NCBI GenBank assembly: GCA_030180135.1
Contig: CM058232.1
Coordinates: forward strand, 58,921,330-58,985,329
From: Orychophragmus violaceus
Lineage: Eukaryota > Streptophyta > Magnoliopsida > Brassicales > Brassicaceae
DNA: 64,000 nucleotides
Direction of reading: 5' to 3'
Shown: piece after piece, positions 12,108 to 22,200 of the stretch
How the letters are laid out: the number at the start of each line of letters is the position of its first letter
How positions within the stretch are numbered: position 1 is the stretch's first letter
The notes under the pieces: model-generated
The model's input: only the letters and a program-made list of their open reading frames with translations
Told to the model about the DNA's origin: nothing
Databases searched by the model: none
Translations under genes and position numbers: made by a program

Positions 12108-13654
12108 TTAACAATCGATCATGCTGCATATCTTTTGTTCTTTGCTTTCTATTTCAACTATTTGAAAACCCCTTTTAAAATGGTACATCCATCTAAATTG
12201 CACCGGGCCTTTTAATTCAGCTTCGTAGGGGAGATGTATCGGCAAGTGCTCCATCATGTCGAAAAATAATGGTGGAAAGATTTTTTTTCCAAATTTCATA
12301 TGATTAAACTATGTTTTCTTCGAGAATTTGGATGCGACTTTTCTGTAAAGTTCTCGAGCATAAGTCATGTAAAAAACCTCCAACCCCTAAATGTATATAT
12401 ATTTTGAATCAGTTGGTTAATATAAATACTATACTCATATTTAATTATCAAATATTCGTATTACTATAAGTAAAATTAATTAGCACCTGATAACACAAGG
12501 TGGACGTTCCTATCTAAGAATTCGACAAAGATAAACGGAAGTAGATGCTCCATAAAAACGTGGTAGTCATGAATCTTTCTCCCTGATAACTTACTGTTCT
12601 CCATATCAGCACCACTGGCTAAGTCGGCCGCATAGCCATCTAGGAATTTGACTTCTTGTTTCACACATTCCAGTAATCTTGTTCTTGCATTGTTTGTCAA
12701 TATGTACGCGGGAAAAGAAGCTTTACCCTCACTATCATTATGTAGATGTGGCCGAGAGCAGAATCGTTCTATATCAAATATTGACATGATGGTGTCTTTG
12801 GATCCACCCTTCACACTCATAATAGTATTCATGATGTTGTCAAAAAATTCTTCTCTACATGCATCAAATCAAGATTATGTTGAAGCTTGAGTTCCCTCCA
12901 AAACAGAAGCTCCCAGAATATGCTTTCCTTGTGCTAGCTATGCCACTTACCATAGCCAAATTCCTTCTTTTTGTGACGGTTTGCACCGACATCCTTTGTT
13001 TTCGGTGGATTTAAACCTTGCAACCGCTTGCAATAAACTTTCTCACCAGTCAAAGCCTCATGTGGATGCTCTTTCGAGGCGTCTTGCTCCGTTGATGCCC
13101 ATGTGGAAGAAATATTCGGTGACAATCAAACCAACATGCCTTCCTTCCGTTTGGCAGATAAAAAGATTTTGTTTCATCCATGCAAATAGGACAAGACTAT
13201 CTACCATGGGTCGTTCATCCTGATAGTATCACTACAAGAAAACAAGCTTTTCGCGACTACAAGTTGCGACTGAATTTAAAGTCGCTAAATTTTGCGACTA
13301 CCTACCGACTAAGTTGCGACTAATTTTGCGAATAATAGGGAAAATTCGCTCTTTAGTCTCTAAATAGCGACCAAAACTTATGCGTCGCTATATAGTCGCT
13401 ATTTAGTGACTATATAGCGACTAAATTTGGTGGGTCGCTAAACCGTATCTCTTTTAGTCGCAAAAAGACGGTATAAAATCACGTTTCTATTGTGCCGAGC
13501 CTGTTGTACCTTTCTATTCTGCTGAGCCTGTTGTACCTAATTTGTAACTAATTTTTGCGAAATAGTCGCAAATTAATCGCGAAAATTTCTATATATACAA
13601 ACATCGGCTCCACTTCTCCTCAGCCACACAAACAACAAAGATAGACGAAAATGT

Positions 13655-14260
13655 TGAGACAAAATCCTAAATCTACTGTTTTCAAACATTAAACTAAAAC
13701 CTTAAATATTACCCTTCAAACCCTATACCCTACACCCTAAACAAACCCCAAAACTCTAAATTATAAACAAAAATCTAATAACTAAAACTCTAATTACTAT
13801 ATAATATATAAAATTAAGTACAACACTTAAGACCTTAAGCATTACCCTTCAAACCCTATACCCTAAACCCTAAATAAACCCTTAAACTCTAAATTATAAA
13901 CAAAATCTAATAAATAAAATCCCAATTACTATATAACATATAAAATTAAGTACAACACTTAAAACCTTAAACATTACCCTTCAAACCCTTAACCCTAAAT
14001 AAACCCTAAAACTCTAAATTATAAACAAAATCTAATAAATAAAATCCCAATTACTATATAATATATAAAATTAAGTACAACACTTAAAATCTTTAACATT
14101 ACTCTTCAAACCCTAAACCCTAAATAAATCCTAAAACTCTAAATTATAAACAAAAATCTAATAACTAAAACTCTAATTACTATATGATATATAAAATTAA
14201 GTGCAATACTTAAAACCTTAAACATTACCCTTCAAAACTTATACCCTAAACCATAATCAT
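13655..14260. repeat. Tandem repeat, about 125-132 bp unit, telomere-like words
   Basis: About 4.7 copies of a unit contain ATTAAGTACAACACTTAA (near 13813, 13945, 14070 and 14195), then CATTACCCTTCAAACCCT and CCCTAAACCCTAAATAAA. The CCCTAAA words resemble plant telomere repeats but occur only once or twice per unit, so this is a transposon-internal satellite and not a telomere. Confidence 0.75.
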
Positions 14261-14577
14261 ACTCTAAACATTAATCTCAATCAAAAACTAGAAAATCAAA
14301 ATATAAAAACTAGTTATATATACAACAACTAATATTTAAATTTTAAACATGTACATATATAGTTTACATAAAACATATTAAAACCATATATAAACCCTAA
14401 CTTGGCTTTGACTATAGATAAAAGTATTGCGAATGATTTGTCACTGTTGTTGTAACGTTGCCTCTTGTCAGCTAAATCTGTCTGTAATTTCGTGTTTGGG
14501 TTTTATCTTGAAGGGTATTATGTGTGATTTTCATGGATCTTATTAGTTTTGGCTGATGAGATTAATTGATGTGTAAT

Positions 14578-14650
14578 AGGAAGATTACCTAACGGGAGAG
14601 TGATAGCAGTGAAGAAGCTAGCTATTTCAAGTTGTAAACGAGGCCAAGTA
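14578..14650 (+). pseudogene. Captured receptor-like kinase fragment
   Basis: The frame reads GRLPNGRVIAVKKLAISS followed by CKRGQV. This is the glycine-loop to catalytic-lysine (AVKKL) part of a plant receptor-like kinase domain. Only about 24 codons are recognisable, preceded by an AG that may be the old splice acceptor. It lies inside CACTA element A just upstream of the CYP59 piece on the same strand and is too short to be functional. Confidence 0.6.
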
Positions 14651-14791
14651 CATGGGGACCAATTGACAGCCCAAGCTTTCCCGTCTTCTAAAATTTATGT
14701 TCCCTGCTGTTTGTTTGTTGTCTTCAGCTCGCGATCTACTTGCTTATCACTTCCAATTGAGGCTTCCAATTGAGGCTGTGCAGGGAGAAAC

Positions 14792-15277
14792 ATGTCAGTT
14801 CTTATCAGGACAAGTCTTGGGTACATTGTGATTGATTTGCACTCCAATGAATGCCCTTTAACATGCAAGAACTTCCTCAAGCTCTGCAAGTAAGTATCTC
14901 TTTGCCTATCTAGCTTAGTAAATCAACACTGTATATGATATTCACTAAGGTTCTTTCAGTTTATTATTTTTGGTTAGGATCAAGTACTACAATGGTTGCC
15001 TCTTCCACACTGTGCAAAAGGATTTCACAGCTCAAACGGATGATCCAACTGGTACAGGAGTTGGCGGAGACTCAATCTACAAGTAATATTTCTTTATTTT
15101 CCTTTTGAATCCTTTACTCTGGTACAGGAGTTGGCGGAGACTCAGTGCTTCCCAGGTACACGAAATTTCTCATATTAACTATCACTGTGTTGTGGCCTCA
15201 TCTCACTTTGTCTGTTTTCTTTACAGTTTTATTTCACACTTCGTGATGATCTGGACTATCTTGATGGGAAACAAACT
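14792..15277 (+). pseudogene. CYP59: Captured cyclophilin CYP59 fragment with introns
   Basis: Three exon pieces match plant CYP59, a multidomain nuclear peptidyl-prolyl isomerase. They are 14792-14889 (MSVLI...SLGYIVIDLHSNECPL to LKLC, starting at the genuine ATG), 14978-15082 (IKYYNGCLFHTVQKDF to GVGGDSIY) and 15227-15277 (FYFTLRDDLDYLDGKQ). Splice sites survive: GTAAGT after exon 1, TTAG before exon 2, GT after exon 2, TTACAG before exon 3 and GTAAGC after it. The lysine codon split across the first intron is preserved. A stretch of exon 2 (GGTACAGGAGTTGGCGGAG) is repeated at 15121-15150, and an exon segment between exons 2 and 3 is missing. Intron retention shows capture at the DNA level. 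The RRM and zinc-knuckle parts of CYP59 are absent. Confidence 0.85.
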
Positions 15278-15358
15278 GTAAGCACATAAAGTTATTCCTA
15301 ACCTGCCAATGCTTTCTTCTGCATATATATAACTGTTACTTACAATATGCCATGGTTG

Positions 15359-15532
15359 GTGGAATCGAGCTAGGACAAGGGCTATGTACAAAGGTGAAGC
15401 AAATGGCTGGTTATGCTTTTGGTTTGCTCTAATGTGATGGAACTGAAAAGCTTGTGGACAAGATACGAGTTGTAGAATCAGATACATTGAGCATTGTCCA
15501 AGGAAACTATACAGCAGGTAGCACAACATCTT
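15359..15532 (+). other. Possible further captured fragment, unrecognised
   Basis: A coding-like frame (GIELGQGLCTKVKQMAGYAF, a stop, then GTEKLVDKIRVVESDTLS) follows the CYP59 piece in CACTA element A. I do not recognise the donor gene. The stop and short length argue against function. Confidence 0.3.
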
Positions 15533-16317
15533 GAAGAGTACATAACAGATTCAGAGGACTCTTTGTGACAAACAACACATGGACTAATAAGATGAATTGT
15601 AAACATAATATGTTTAATATAAATTTTGTTTAGTTAATTTTGTTTGTGGATTAGCATATAATTAGTATATTAATTAATATTTAATATAAATTTTGTTTGT
15701 GGATTAGTATATAATTAGTATATTAATTAATATTTAACTATTATCTAATTAGTATATATCAAAATTAATATTAATTTTTTATAATTATTAATCGCTAATC
15801 AGTCGCTATCATATATCAGTCGCAAATTAGTCGTTACTGAGTCACTACTTTTAGCGACTCAATAGCGACTAATTTTAACAAAATATATATAGTCGCTAAA
15901 TAGTCGCAATTTATCGACTAATATAGCGACTAATAAAATTAGCGACGAAGGGTTATCGACTAACTACTTTAGTCGCTAAAAGCCTTTTTTCTTGTAGTGT
16001 ATCCCATAAGCCGGGAAGTCGCTTTTCGTCCACAGCAGCACCGCTTTTAGTTTAAAATTTTCATTCAATGACACATCGTATGCATCAACTCGAGAAGACC
16101 ACAATTGTTTTAACTCCTCAATGAGTAGTTGGAGGAAAATATCAAGACTAGCGCACGGATGATTTGACGCAAAATTCAGAATTGTAAGAAACAAATATTG
16201 TGTATTCATGCACATATCAAGGGGTAAATTATATGGAGTCAAGATCATGCGCCACAACGAATGATTACAAGACATTCCAAATGGATGGAACCCATGTTGA
16301 CATAATCCAAGATAAAT

Positions 16318-16549
16318 ATTACGGGGTTCTTGGGCAAATAGAGGATGCTGAGCTTGAAATATTTTCCCTCATCCGCATCAGGCATATGACACATTTCTCC
16401 CTCCTTTGCTTGGTTCTCGGCATGCCATCTCATTACGGGGTTCTTGAGCAAATAGAGGATGTTGAGCTTGAATATTTCCACTCATCCGCATTAGGCAGAT
16501 GACACATTTCTCCTTCCTTCGCATGGTTCTCGGCATGCCATCTCATTGC
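16318..16549. repeat. 116-bp tandem duplication in the TNP2 pseudogene
   Basis: Two adjacent copies start ATTACGGGGTTCTTG at 16318 and 16434 and run to the CGGCATGCCATCTC words. They have diverged by several substitutions, so the duplication is not very recent. Confidence 0.75.
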
Positions 16550-17927
16550 CTATGCAGTATTCTCGCTTTGATACATTAGATTAAGTCGGTCAACAATTGG
16601 TAGATACCACATACGACTTTAAGGTACATTGGTTCTACTTTGTATCTCGTTAGGATTCCATCTTGGTGAATTGCAAAACCGACACTTATCTTCCTTTTCT
16701 TCTTCTTTCCAGAAGATCATACAATTGTTCATGCAAACATCAATTGTAGAATAGGGGAGACCAAAATTGTGCATCAGTTTCTTTCTCTCATAATGTGAAC
16801 CCGTTGCCTAGTTTCCTTCTGGTTAATACTATGTCAACATTTCAAATATCGAATCCACTAACCTTTCACTCATATTATGTTCTGCATTTTTTTGCAAGAC
16901 CCGAGCAGCCAAGGATAACTGGGAGTGACCTTCACGACAACCAGCATATAATGGATTTTTGGCTCCTTGTAACAGGTCATAAAATGTTTTTGAATGATTT
17001 CATATAGTTTTTTCACTATTACTTACGTAATCTTGAAATGCATCATTCGCTATATCCACATATCTATCTTCTACTACATTACGACGACCATAATTATTCG
17101 GATCAACATAACTCTTTCCTATACCCAAACCGATTTCTTCTCCATGCTTATACCAAACATAATAATCAGTCATAAATCCTCTACTATACATATGACTCCA
17201 AATTCCTTTTTCCGAGGTTACCGGTTTGTTGTTCTTGCAAACTTTACAAGGGCATAGAAAATTACCGCCATTGCTTTTCGCTAAAAGCTGGTTTTTGGAA
17301 AATTGCATGAATTGTTCCATCCCCATTTTGAAGGCTGTCGAGAAATTGTTTGTGGCTTCATAAAACCTCCTATACATCCACTCTCAATGGTAGCTATAAT
17401 TATTGTAACTTCCCGCCATGTATCTATATTTCCAAATTCTTTGTGTTTATATTATACAAATGAAAACAGATATAGAGCTGAATTTCGACTATGTAGACAT
17501 AATTGGCCACTACCATTAATGGTCATAAATGCATGTCGCATGAAACCGGTACACCTACCACAAAAAGGTAAGATACGACTGATATCCGACTACTTTGCAA
17601 TGCGCTGACGGAGTCGCAACGCAGTCGCTTGTTTTGGGACTTATTTGTGACTTTTAAACGATTCTTCATATTAGTCGGAAAGTAGTCGCTAAACGTAGTC
17701 ACAAATTTAGCAACTACGTTGCAACTAAAGCTTCCAGTCTCGACAATAGTCATTAATCAGTCGTAAATCGGCGACTAAATTGACTATAACCATTTTCGGT
17801 CGTATATTAGCGACTAAAAGACAACCATATATATGTAATCGCAAAGAAGTCGCAATCGTGTCTATATATAGACTACAAGTATAGTCGCAAGTTGCAGTCG
17901 CCAAAATGCTATTTTCTTGTAGTGATA

Positions 17928-18311
17928 TCAAAAGGTGAAGTCTTAGTAGCAAAGTGGTTAACATAGTTATATGCAAATTCAATAAATGGAAGACAATCCA
18001 ACCAATTAGTCAGATTTTTACCAACCGTGGCCCTTAATAGGGTGGACAACGTTCGGTTGACAACCTCGGTATGTCCATCCGTCTGAGGATAACAAGTAGT
18101 GGAGAAGAGCAGCTTGGTTCCTCGATTTCTCCAAAGTGTTCTCCAGAAATGGCTTAGGAACTTCGTGTCTTTGTCTGAAACAATGGACCGTGGGAGTCCA
18201 TGTAGTTTAATCACTTCCTTGAAAACCAATCAGCTATCTATGTATCATCATTCATCTTAGCACATGGGGTGAAATGTGCCATCTTTGAGAGCCAATCCAT
18301 AACCCATGTTT
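17928..18311 (-). pseudogene. Ty3/gypsy integrase core fragment
   Basis: The minus strand encodes DWLSKMAHF, then (after a frame change near 18225) VIKLHGLPRSIVSDKDTKF, CYPQTDGHTEVVNRTL and LPFIEFAYNYVNH. These are the second and third catalytic regions of a gypsy integrase of a chromovirus-like type, clearly different from the Athila-like integrases nearby. Integrase inserts element cDNA in the nucleus. CACTA element B cuts the frame at 17925, and the upstream part ends at the LTR-like sequence near 18312. Confidence 0.75.
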
Positions 18312-18567
18312 TGTATATTTTGAGTATTTTTTGAATCTTTGAGTCGTTTTGAGTCTTTGAGTCCTAGTCAATTCAGGTCAAAAGAAAATTGATGATGAAT
18401 ATTGGAGCATTTGGAGCAAAAGACCTTAATATGGTGCAAATTGGTATTTTGCTGAAAGGAGGTCCAATCCGCTCGATCCAGATGAAGGAGCACCTGCTCC
18501 CAAGGCCAAATCAATCTCTCCACATACGGATTGATTGATTCCTTCACGATTTGAATATGTGAGTTAT
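18312..18567 (+). other. Left part of a degenerate LTR split by element 1
   Basis: It begins TGTATATTTTGAGTATTTTT with TTTGAGTC repeats, the look of a gypsy LTR start. It ends at the target duplication GTTAT (18563-18567) of Athila-like element 1. The other part is expected at 26560 onward, where a TATATAAAAA box lies near 26727. Assignment to an LTR is inference. Confidence 0.35.
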
Positions 18568-18956
18568 TGATAACTAGGATTTTGGAATCCTTTGAGGTAC
18601 CAATTCCTCAAGCTTATCGATGTAGCTTTGAGGTATCGAACCTTTTTGGGACGGATAAAACCAATAAGCAAGCACTAAACCTTCAGAGTCAAATCAAACA
18701 ATTTGGTTTTAGTTTCTAACAATCCTAACGAAAACAAATCAAACCGAAGTAAACGAAAGCAAATAAACAAGCGATTCAATCAATGACAAGAATAAGGCCC
18801 AAGGGTTAAGGTCAACGGACAGGTGACTCGGGATGATCAAGGAATCCTAATTTAAACTTCTAAAAGCTAATCTCCTAGCAAGGAACACACCAAGTAAATC
18901 AATTTAATTTCTTAATACCAATTCTTCACTTAATCTTAACTCAAGAACAAATCATC
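18568..18956 (-). repeat. 3' LTR remnant of element 1
   Basis: It is identical in length to 25123-25511 of the 5' LTR. Homology stops at AACAAATCATC. The 5' LTR continues with ATTTGTG, whereas this copy continues with a dyad unit of the post-pol region, marking the deletion junction. Confidence 0.85.
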
Positions 18957-19049
18957 GGCCTGGCCAGCCGATACGGTGCCCGATACTGAGCCTCGGATTA
19001 TTTTTACCAGAACCGTATCGGCCTGGCCAGCCGATACGGAACCCGATAT
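18954..19049 (-). promoter_or_regulatory. Post-pol dyad array of element 1
   Basis: Two units of the TATCGG/CCGATA type lie at 18954-18985 (its outer edge clipped by the deletion) and 19014-19049. The second has a perfect GTATCGGC-N7-GCCGATAC stem followed by another CCGATA. It starts about 210 bp after the pol stop. Units in the LTR of the same element use mostly a T.A pair at the innermost stem position, whereas these use C.G. Confidence 0.65.
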
Positions 19050-19258
19050 TGACTCCTGTATCATTTTTCTTCATTCCCGCGGCCTTTACTCAACACCAAC
19101 TGGTATACAACCTCACCCGAAGACCAAAACCTGAATAAACTCAAAGCAAAACATCAAAAATAACAAACAAAAGACGTATGTACAAGGATAAACATGGGAA
19201 TGTCTCCCAAGTTCGCTTTTGTTTAAAGTCGTTAAGCTCGACTTTGCAAACCGTGATC

Positions 19259-22200
19259 TTAAGCTGAGGGAGGGCTAGAGAGTGGAATCGAAGTCCCTTC
19301 CTCTATAGCTTCTGAGACGGAGTAATGCTTGAGTCTTTGGCCATTGACCGTGAACTCTTCATCAGATTTTCCCAAAAGTACCACTGCTCCATATGGTCTC
19401 ACCTCCTTCACTCTAAACGGTCCCGACCATCTAGACTTGAGCTTCCCGGGAAAGAGTTTCAACCGGGAGTTAAAGAGCAACACAAGATCTCCTTCTTTGA
19501 ACTCCTTCTTCTGGATCAGCTTATCATGAAAAAGCTTGGTCCTCTCTTTATAGATCTTTGAGCTCTCAAAAGCCTCAAGCCGTATCTCGTCAAGTTCGTT
19601 CAGCTGAATCAATCTTCTCTCAGTCGCAGTCTTAATGTCAAAGTTCAGCAACTTGACAGCTCACATGGCCTTGTATTACACCTCCACCGGTAAGTGACAT
19701 GACTTACCATACAACATGGTGAATAGTGTAGTGCCCAATGGAGTCTTGAAAGCAGTCCTATACGCCCACAATGCGTCATCAAGTTTCCTAGACCAATCTT
19801 TCCTTGAGGCTCCAACAGTCTTCTCCAAGATAGCCTTGATTTGCCTATTGGACACTTCAACTTGCCCGCTTGTCTGAGGATTGTATGGTGTTGCAACCTT
19901 ATGCTTCACTCCATACTTCTTCAAGAGACTCTCAAATAGCTTGTTGATGAAGTGTGAGCCTCCATCACTAATCACAATCCTCGGGATTCCAAAACTTGGG
20001 AAGATGATACTCTTGAATAGCTTAATCACAACCTTGGCGTCATTCGTTGGACTCGCCACTGCTTCTACCCATTTGGAAACATAATCCACAGCCACTAAGA
20101 TGTAGCTATTCCCGTAGGAGGATGGGAAGGGTCCCATGAAGTCAATGCCCCACACATCAAACACTTCAACTTCAAGGATGGGGTTTTGAGGCATCTCATT
20201 CCTTCTACTGATGTTCCCCTTTCTTTGACAAGGATCACACTTAGTGATGAACTCTTGGGCATCTTTGAACATTGTAGGCCACCAAAACCCAGCTTGTAGA
20301 GCCTTTTGAACCGTTTTGAAGGTAACAAAGTGACCACCATAATCTGACCCATGACAATGTAGGAGAATGCCTCCCACTTCTTCATCAGCTATGCACCTTC
20401 TATAGAGTTGATCCTTGCACAATGTGTAGAGGTATGGCTCGTCCCAATAGTACATGTTGACATCTCTAAAGAACTTCTTTCTTCGGTAGCTATCGAGGCT
20501 TGGTGGTTCCTTCCCAACAGCTAGGAAATTGACTATATCAGCATACCACGGTTCCTTGTCTTCAATAGAACTGACCTCCTCAATCCTCATTCTTGTATCA
20601 TGAGCATCCTTGACAACCTTGCAAGCCATTAGCTGTTCCTCAGGGAGAGAGTCATCTAGAGGAACACCATCCTCAATTCTCAGTCTTGACAAGTGATCTG
20701 CCACTCCATTCTCAATGCCTTTCTTATCCTTGATCTCCAAATCAAACTCTTGTAGCAGCAGTATCCACCTCGGAAGCCTTGGCTTGAAATCTTTTTGGCA
20801 AGTAGATACCTCAACGCAGCATGATCCGTGTACACCACTACCTTAGATCCAACCAAGTATGATCTGAACTTCTCAAAGGCAAACACCATAGCTAGAAGCT
20901 CTTTCTCAGTTGTTGCATACCTCACTTGAGCATCATCCAATGTCCTACTAGCATAGTATATGACATGGAGTTTCTTGTCTTTCCTCTGTCCAAGGACTGC
21001 TCCCACTGCGTAGTCACTTGCATCACACATGATCTCGAAAGGCAACTCCCAGTCGGGAGCTTGGAGAATCGGGGCACTAATCAAAGCTTCCTTAATCCTG
21101 TGAAACGCTGTAAAACACTCATCATCAAACACAAAATCTGTCTCCTTACACAGCAGACGTGTAAGTGGTCTAGCGATCTTGGAGAAGTCCTTAATAAACC
21201 GTCTGTAGAACCCTGCATGACCCAAAAAGCTTCGGATTCCTTTCACTGAGTTAGGTGGCTGAAGACTTGTCATCACCTCTATCTTAGCCTTATCCACTTC
21301 AATACCATTCTCTGAAATCTTGTGCCCCAACACAATCCCTTCCGTTACCATGAAATGGCATTTTTCCCAATTGAGCACGAGGTTCGTTTCTTCGCATCTC
21401 CTTAAGACCCTGCACAAGTTCAGCAAACAGGAGGAGAAAGAAGAACCATACACAGAAAAGTAATCCATGAAAACTTCCACAATATCCTCGATAAGATCTG
21501 AGAAAATAGACATCATGCACCGCTGAAAGGTAGCCGGTGCATTGCACAAGCCAAATAGCATCCTTCGATAAGCAAAGGTACCATAAGGACAAGTGAATGT
21601 CGTTTTCTCCTGATCATTAGGATGTATCGGGATCTGAAAGAATCCACTGTATCCATCAAGAAAGCAATAAAAAGGATGGTTAGCAAGGCGTTCTAGCATT
21701 TGATCAATGAACGGTAATGGAAAATGATCCTTCCTAGATGCGGCATTTAGCTTTCTATAATCAATACACATCCTATGCCCAGTGATAGTTCTAGTAGGAA
21801 TCAATTCATTATTGTCATTTATAACCACAGTAATCCCCCCTTTCTTCGGAACACAGTGCACGGGAGAAATCCAAGTGCTGTCCGAGATAGGGTAGATTAT
21901 CCATGCATCAAGCAATTTTAGAATCTCTTTCTTGACTACTTCCTTAAGATTAGGATTCAATCTTCTTTGATGCTCAATAGAAGACATGGATTCATTTTCG
22001 AGGTGGATCCTATGAGTACACAAGCTAGGTGACAATCCTTTAATATCATCGAGTGAGTATCCTATTGCTTTTCTAAACTTTTTCAATTCAGTGGTCAAAG
22101 CAATCAATTCATCATCTTTCAGCAACTCATTCACAATGACAGGATAAGTAGAGTTAGGGCCAAGGAATGCATACCGAAGCCCCCGCGGAAGGGGCTTTAA

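Larger units (their letters stand above)
13230..15999. mobile_element. CACTA element A, non-autonomous, gene-capturing
   Basis: The left end is CACTACAAGAAAACAAGC at 13230 and the right end TTTTTTCTTGTAGTG at 15999. Both are flanked by the 3-bp target duplication TAT (13227-13229 and 16000-16002). Subterminal GCGACTA/TAGTCGC repeats fill 13245-13570 and 15790-15990. It carries no transposase; its interior holds a tandem repeat with telomere-like words and pieces of a receptor kinase gene and of CYP59. It sits inside the TNP2 pseudogene of CACTA element B, whose frame resumes on the other side. Confidence 0.9.
12108..17377 (-). pseudogene. TNP2-like CACTA transposase, broken
   Basis: Homology to En/Spm TNP2 proteins is clear piece by piece. 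At 17377-17000 is an N-terminal zinc-binding transposase-associated domain with CPCKVCKNNKP and an aromatic YVWYKHGEE. At 16275-16003 is LTPYNLPLDMCM...HPCASLDIFLQ...LWSSRVDAYDVS, then DFPAYG. It resumes at 13226 after the inserted CACTA element, with SCPICMDETKSFYLPNGRKACWFDCHR interrupted by stops. At 12832-12476 is a HDYHVFMEHLLPF block, and at 12299-12108 FPPLFFDMMEHLPIHL. Such proteins bind and cut CACTA ends in the nucleus. Multiple stops, a 2.8-kb insertion and a tandem duplication (16318-16549) make it non-functional. The intron structure was not resolved. Confidence 0.8.
12108..17924 (-). mobile_element. CACTA element B (En/Spm-like), 3' end lost
   Basis: The minus-strand 5' terminus is CACTACAAGAAAATAGC at 17924, followed by a subterminal region rich in GCGACT/AGTCGC words (17560-17920). 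The TNP2-type transposase pseudogene reads leftwards from 17377. The other terminus is not found. The element interrupts a gypsy integrase pseudogene at 17925. CACTA element A is inserted in its transposase at 13230-15999. Confidence 0.75.

Noticed and set aside
13690..14120. Interstitial telomere tract
   Set aside because: CCCTAAA words occur only once or twice within a 125-132 bp unit inside a CACTA element, not as a continuous telomere array.
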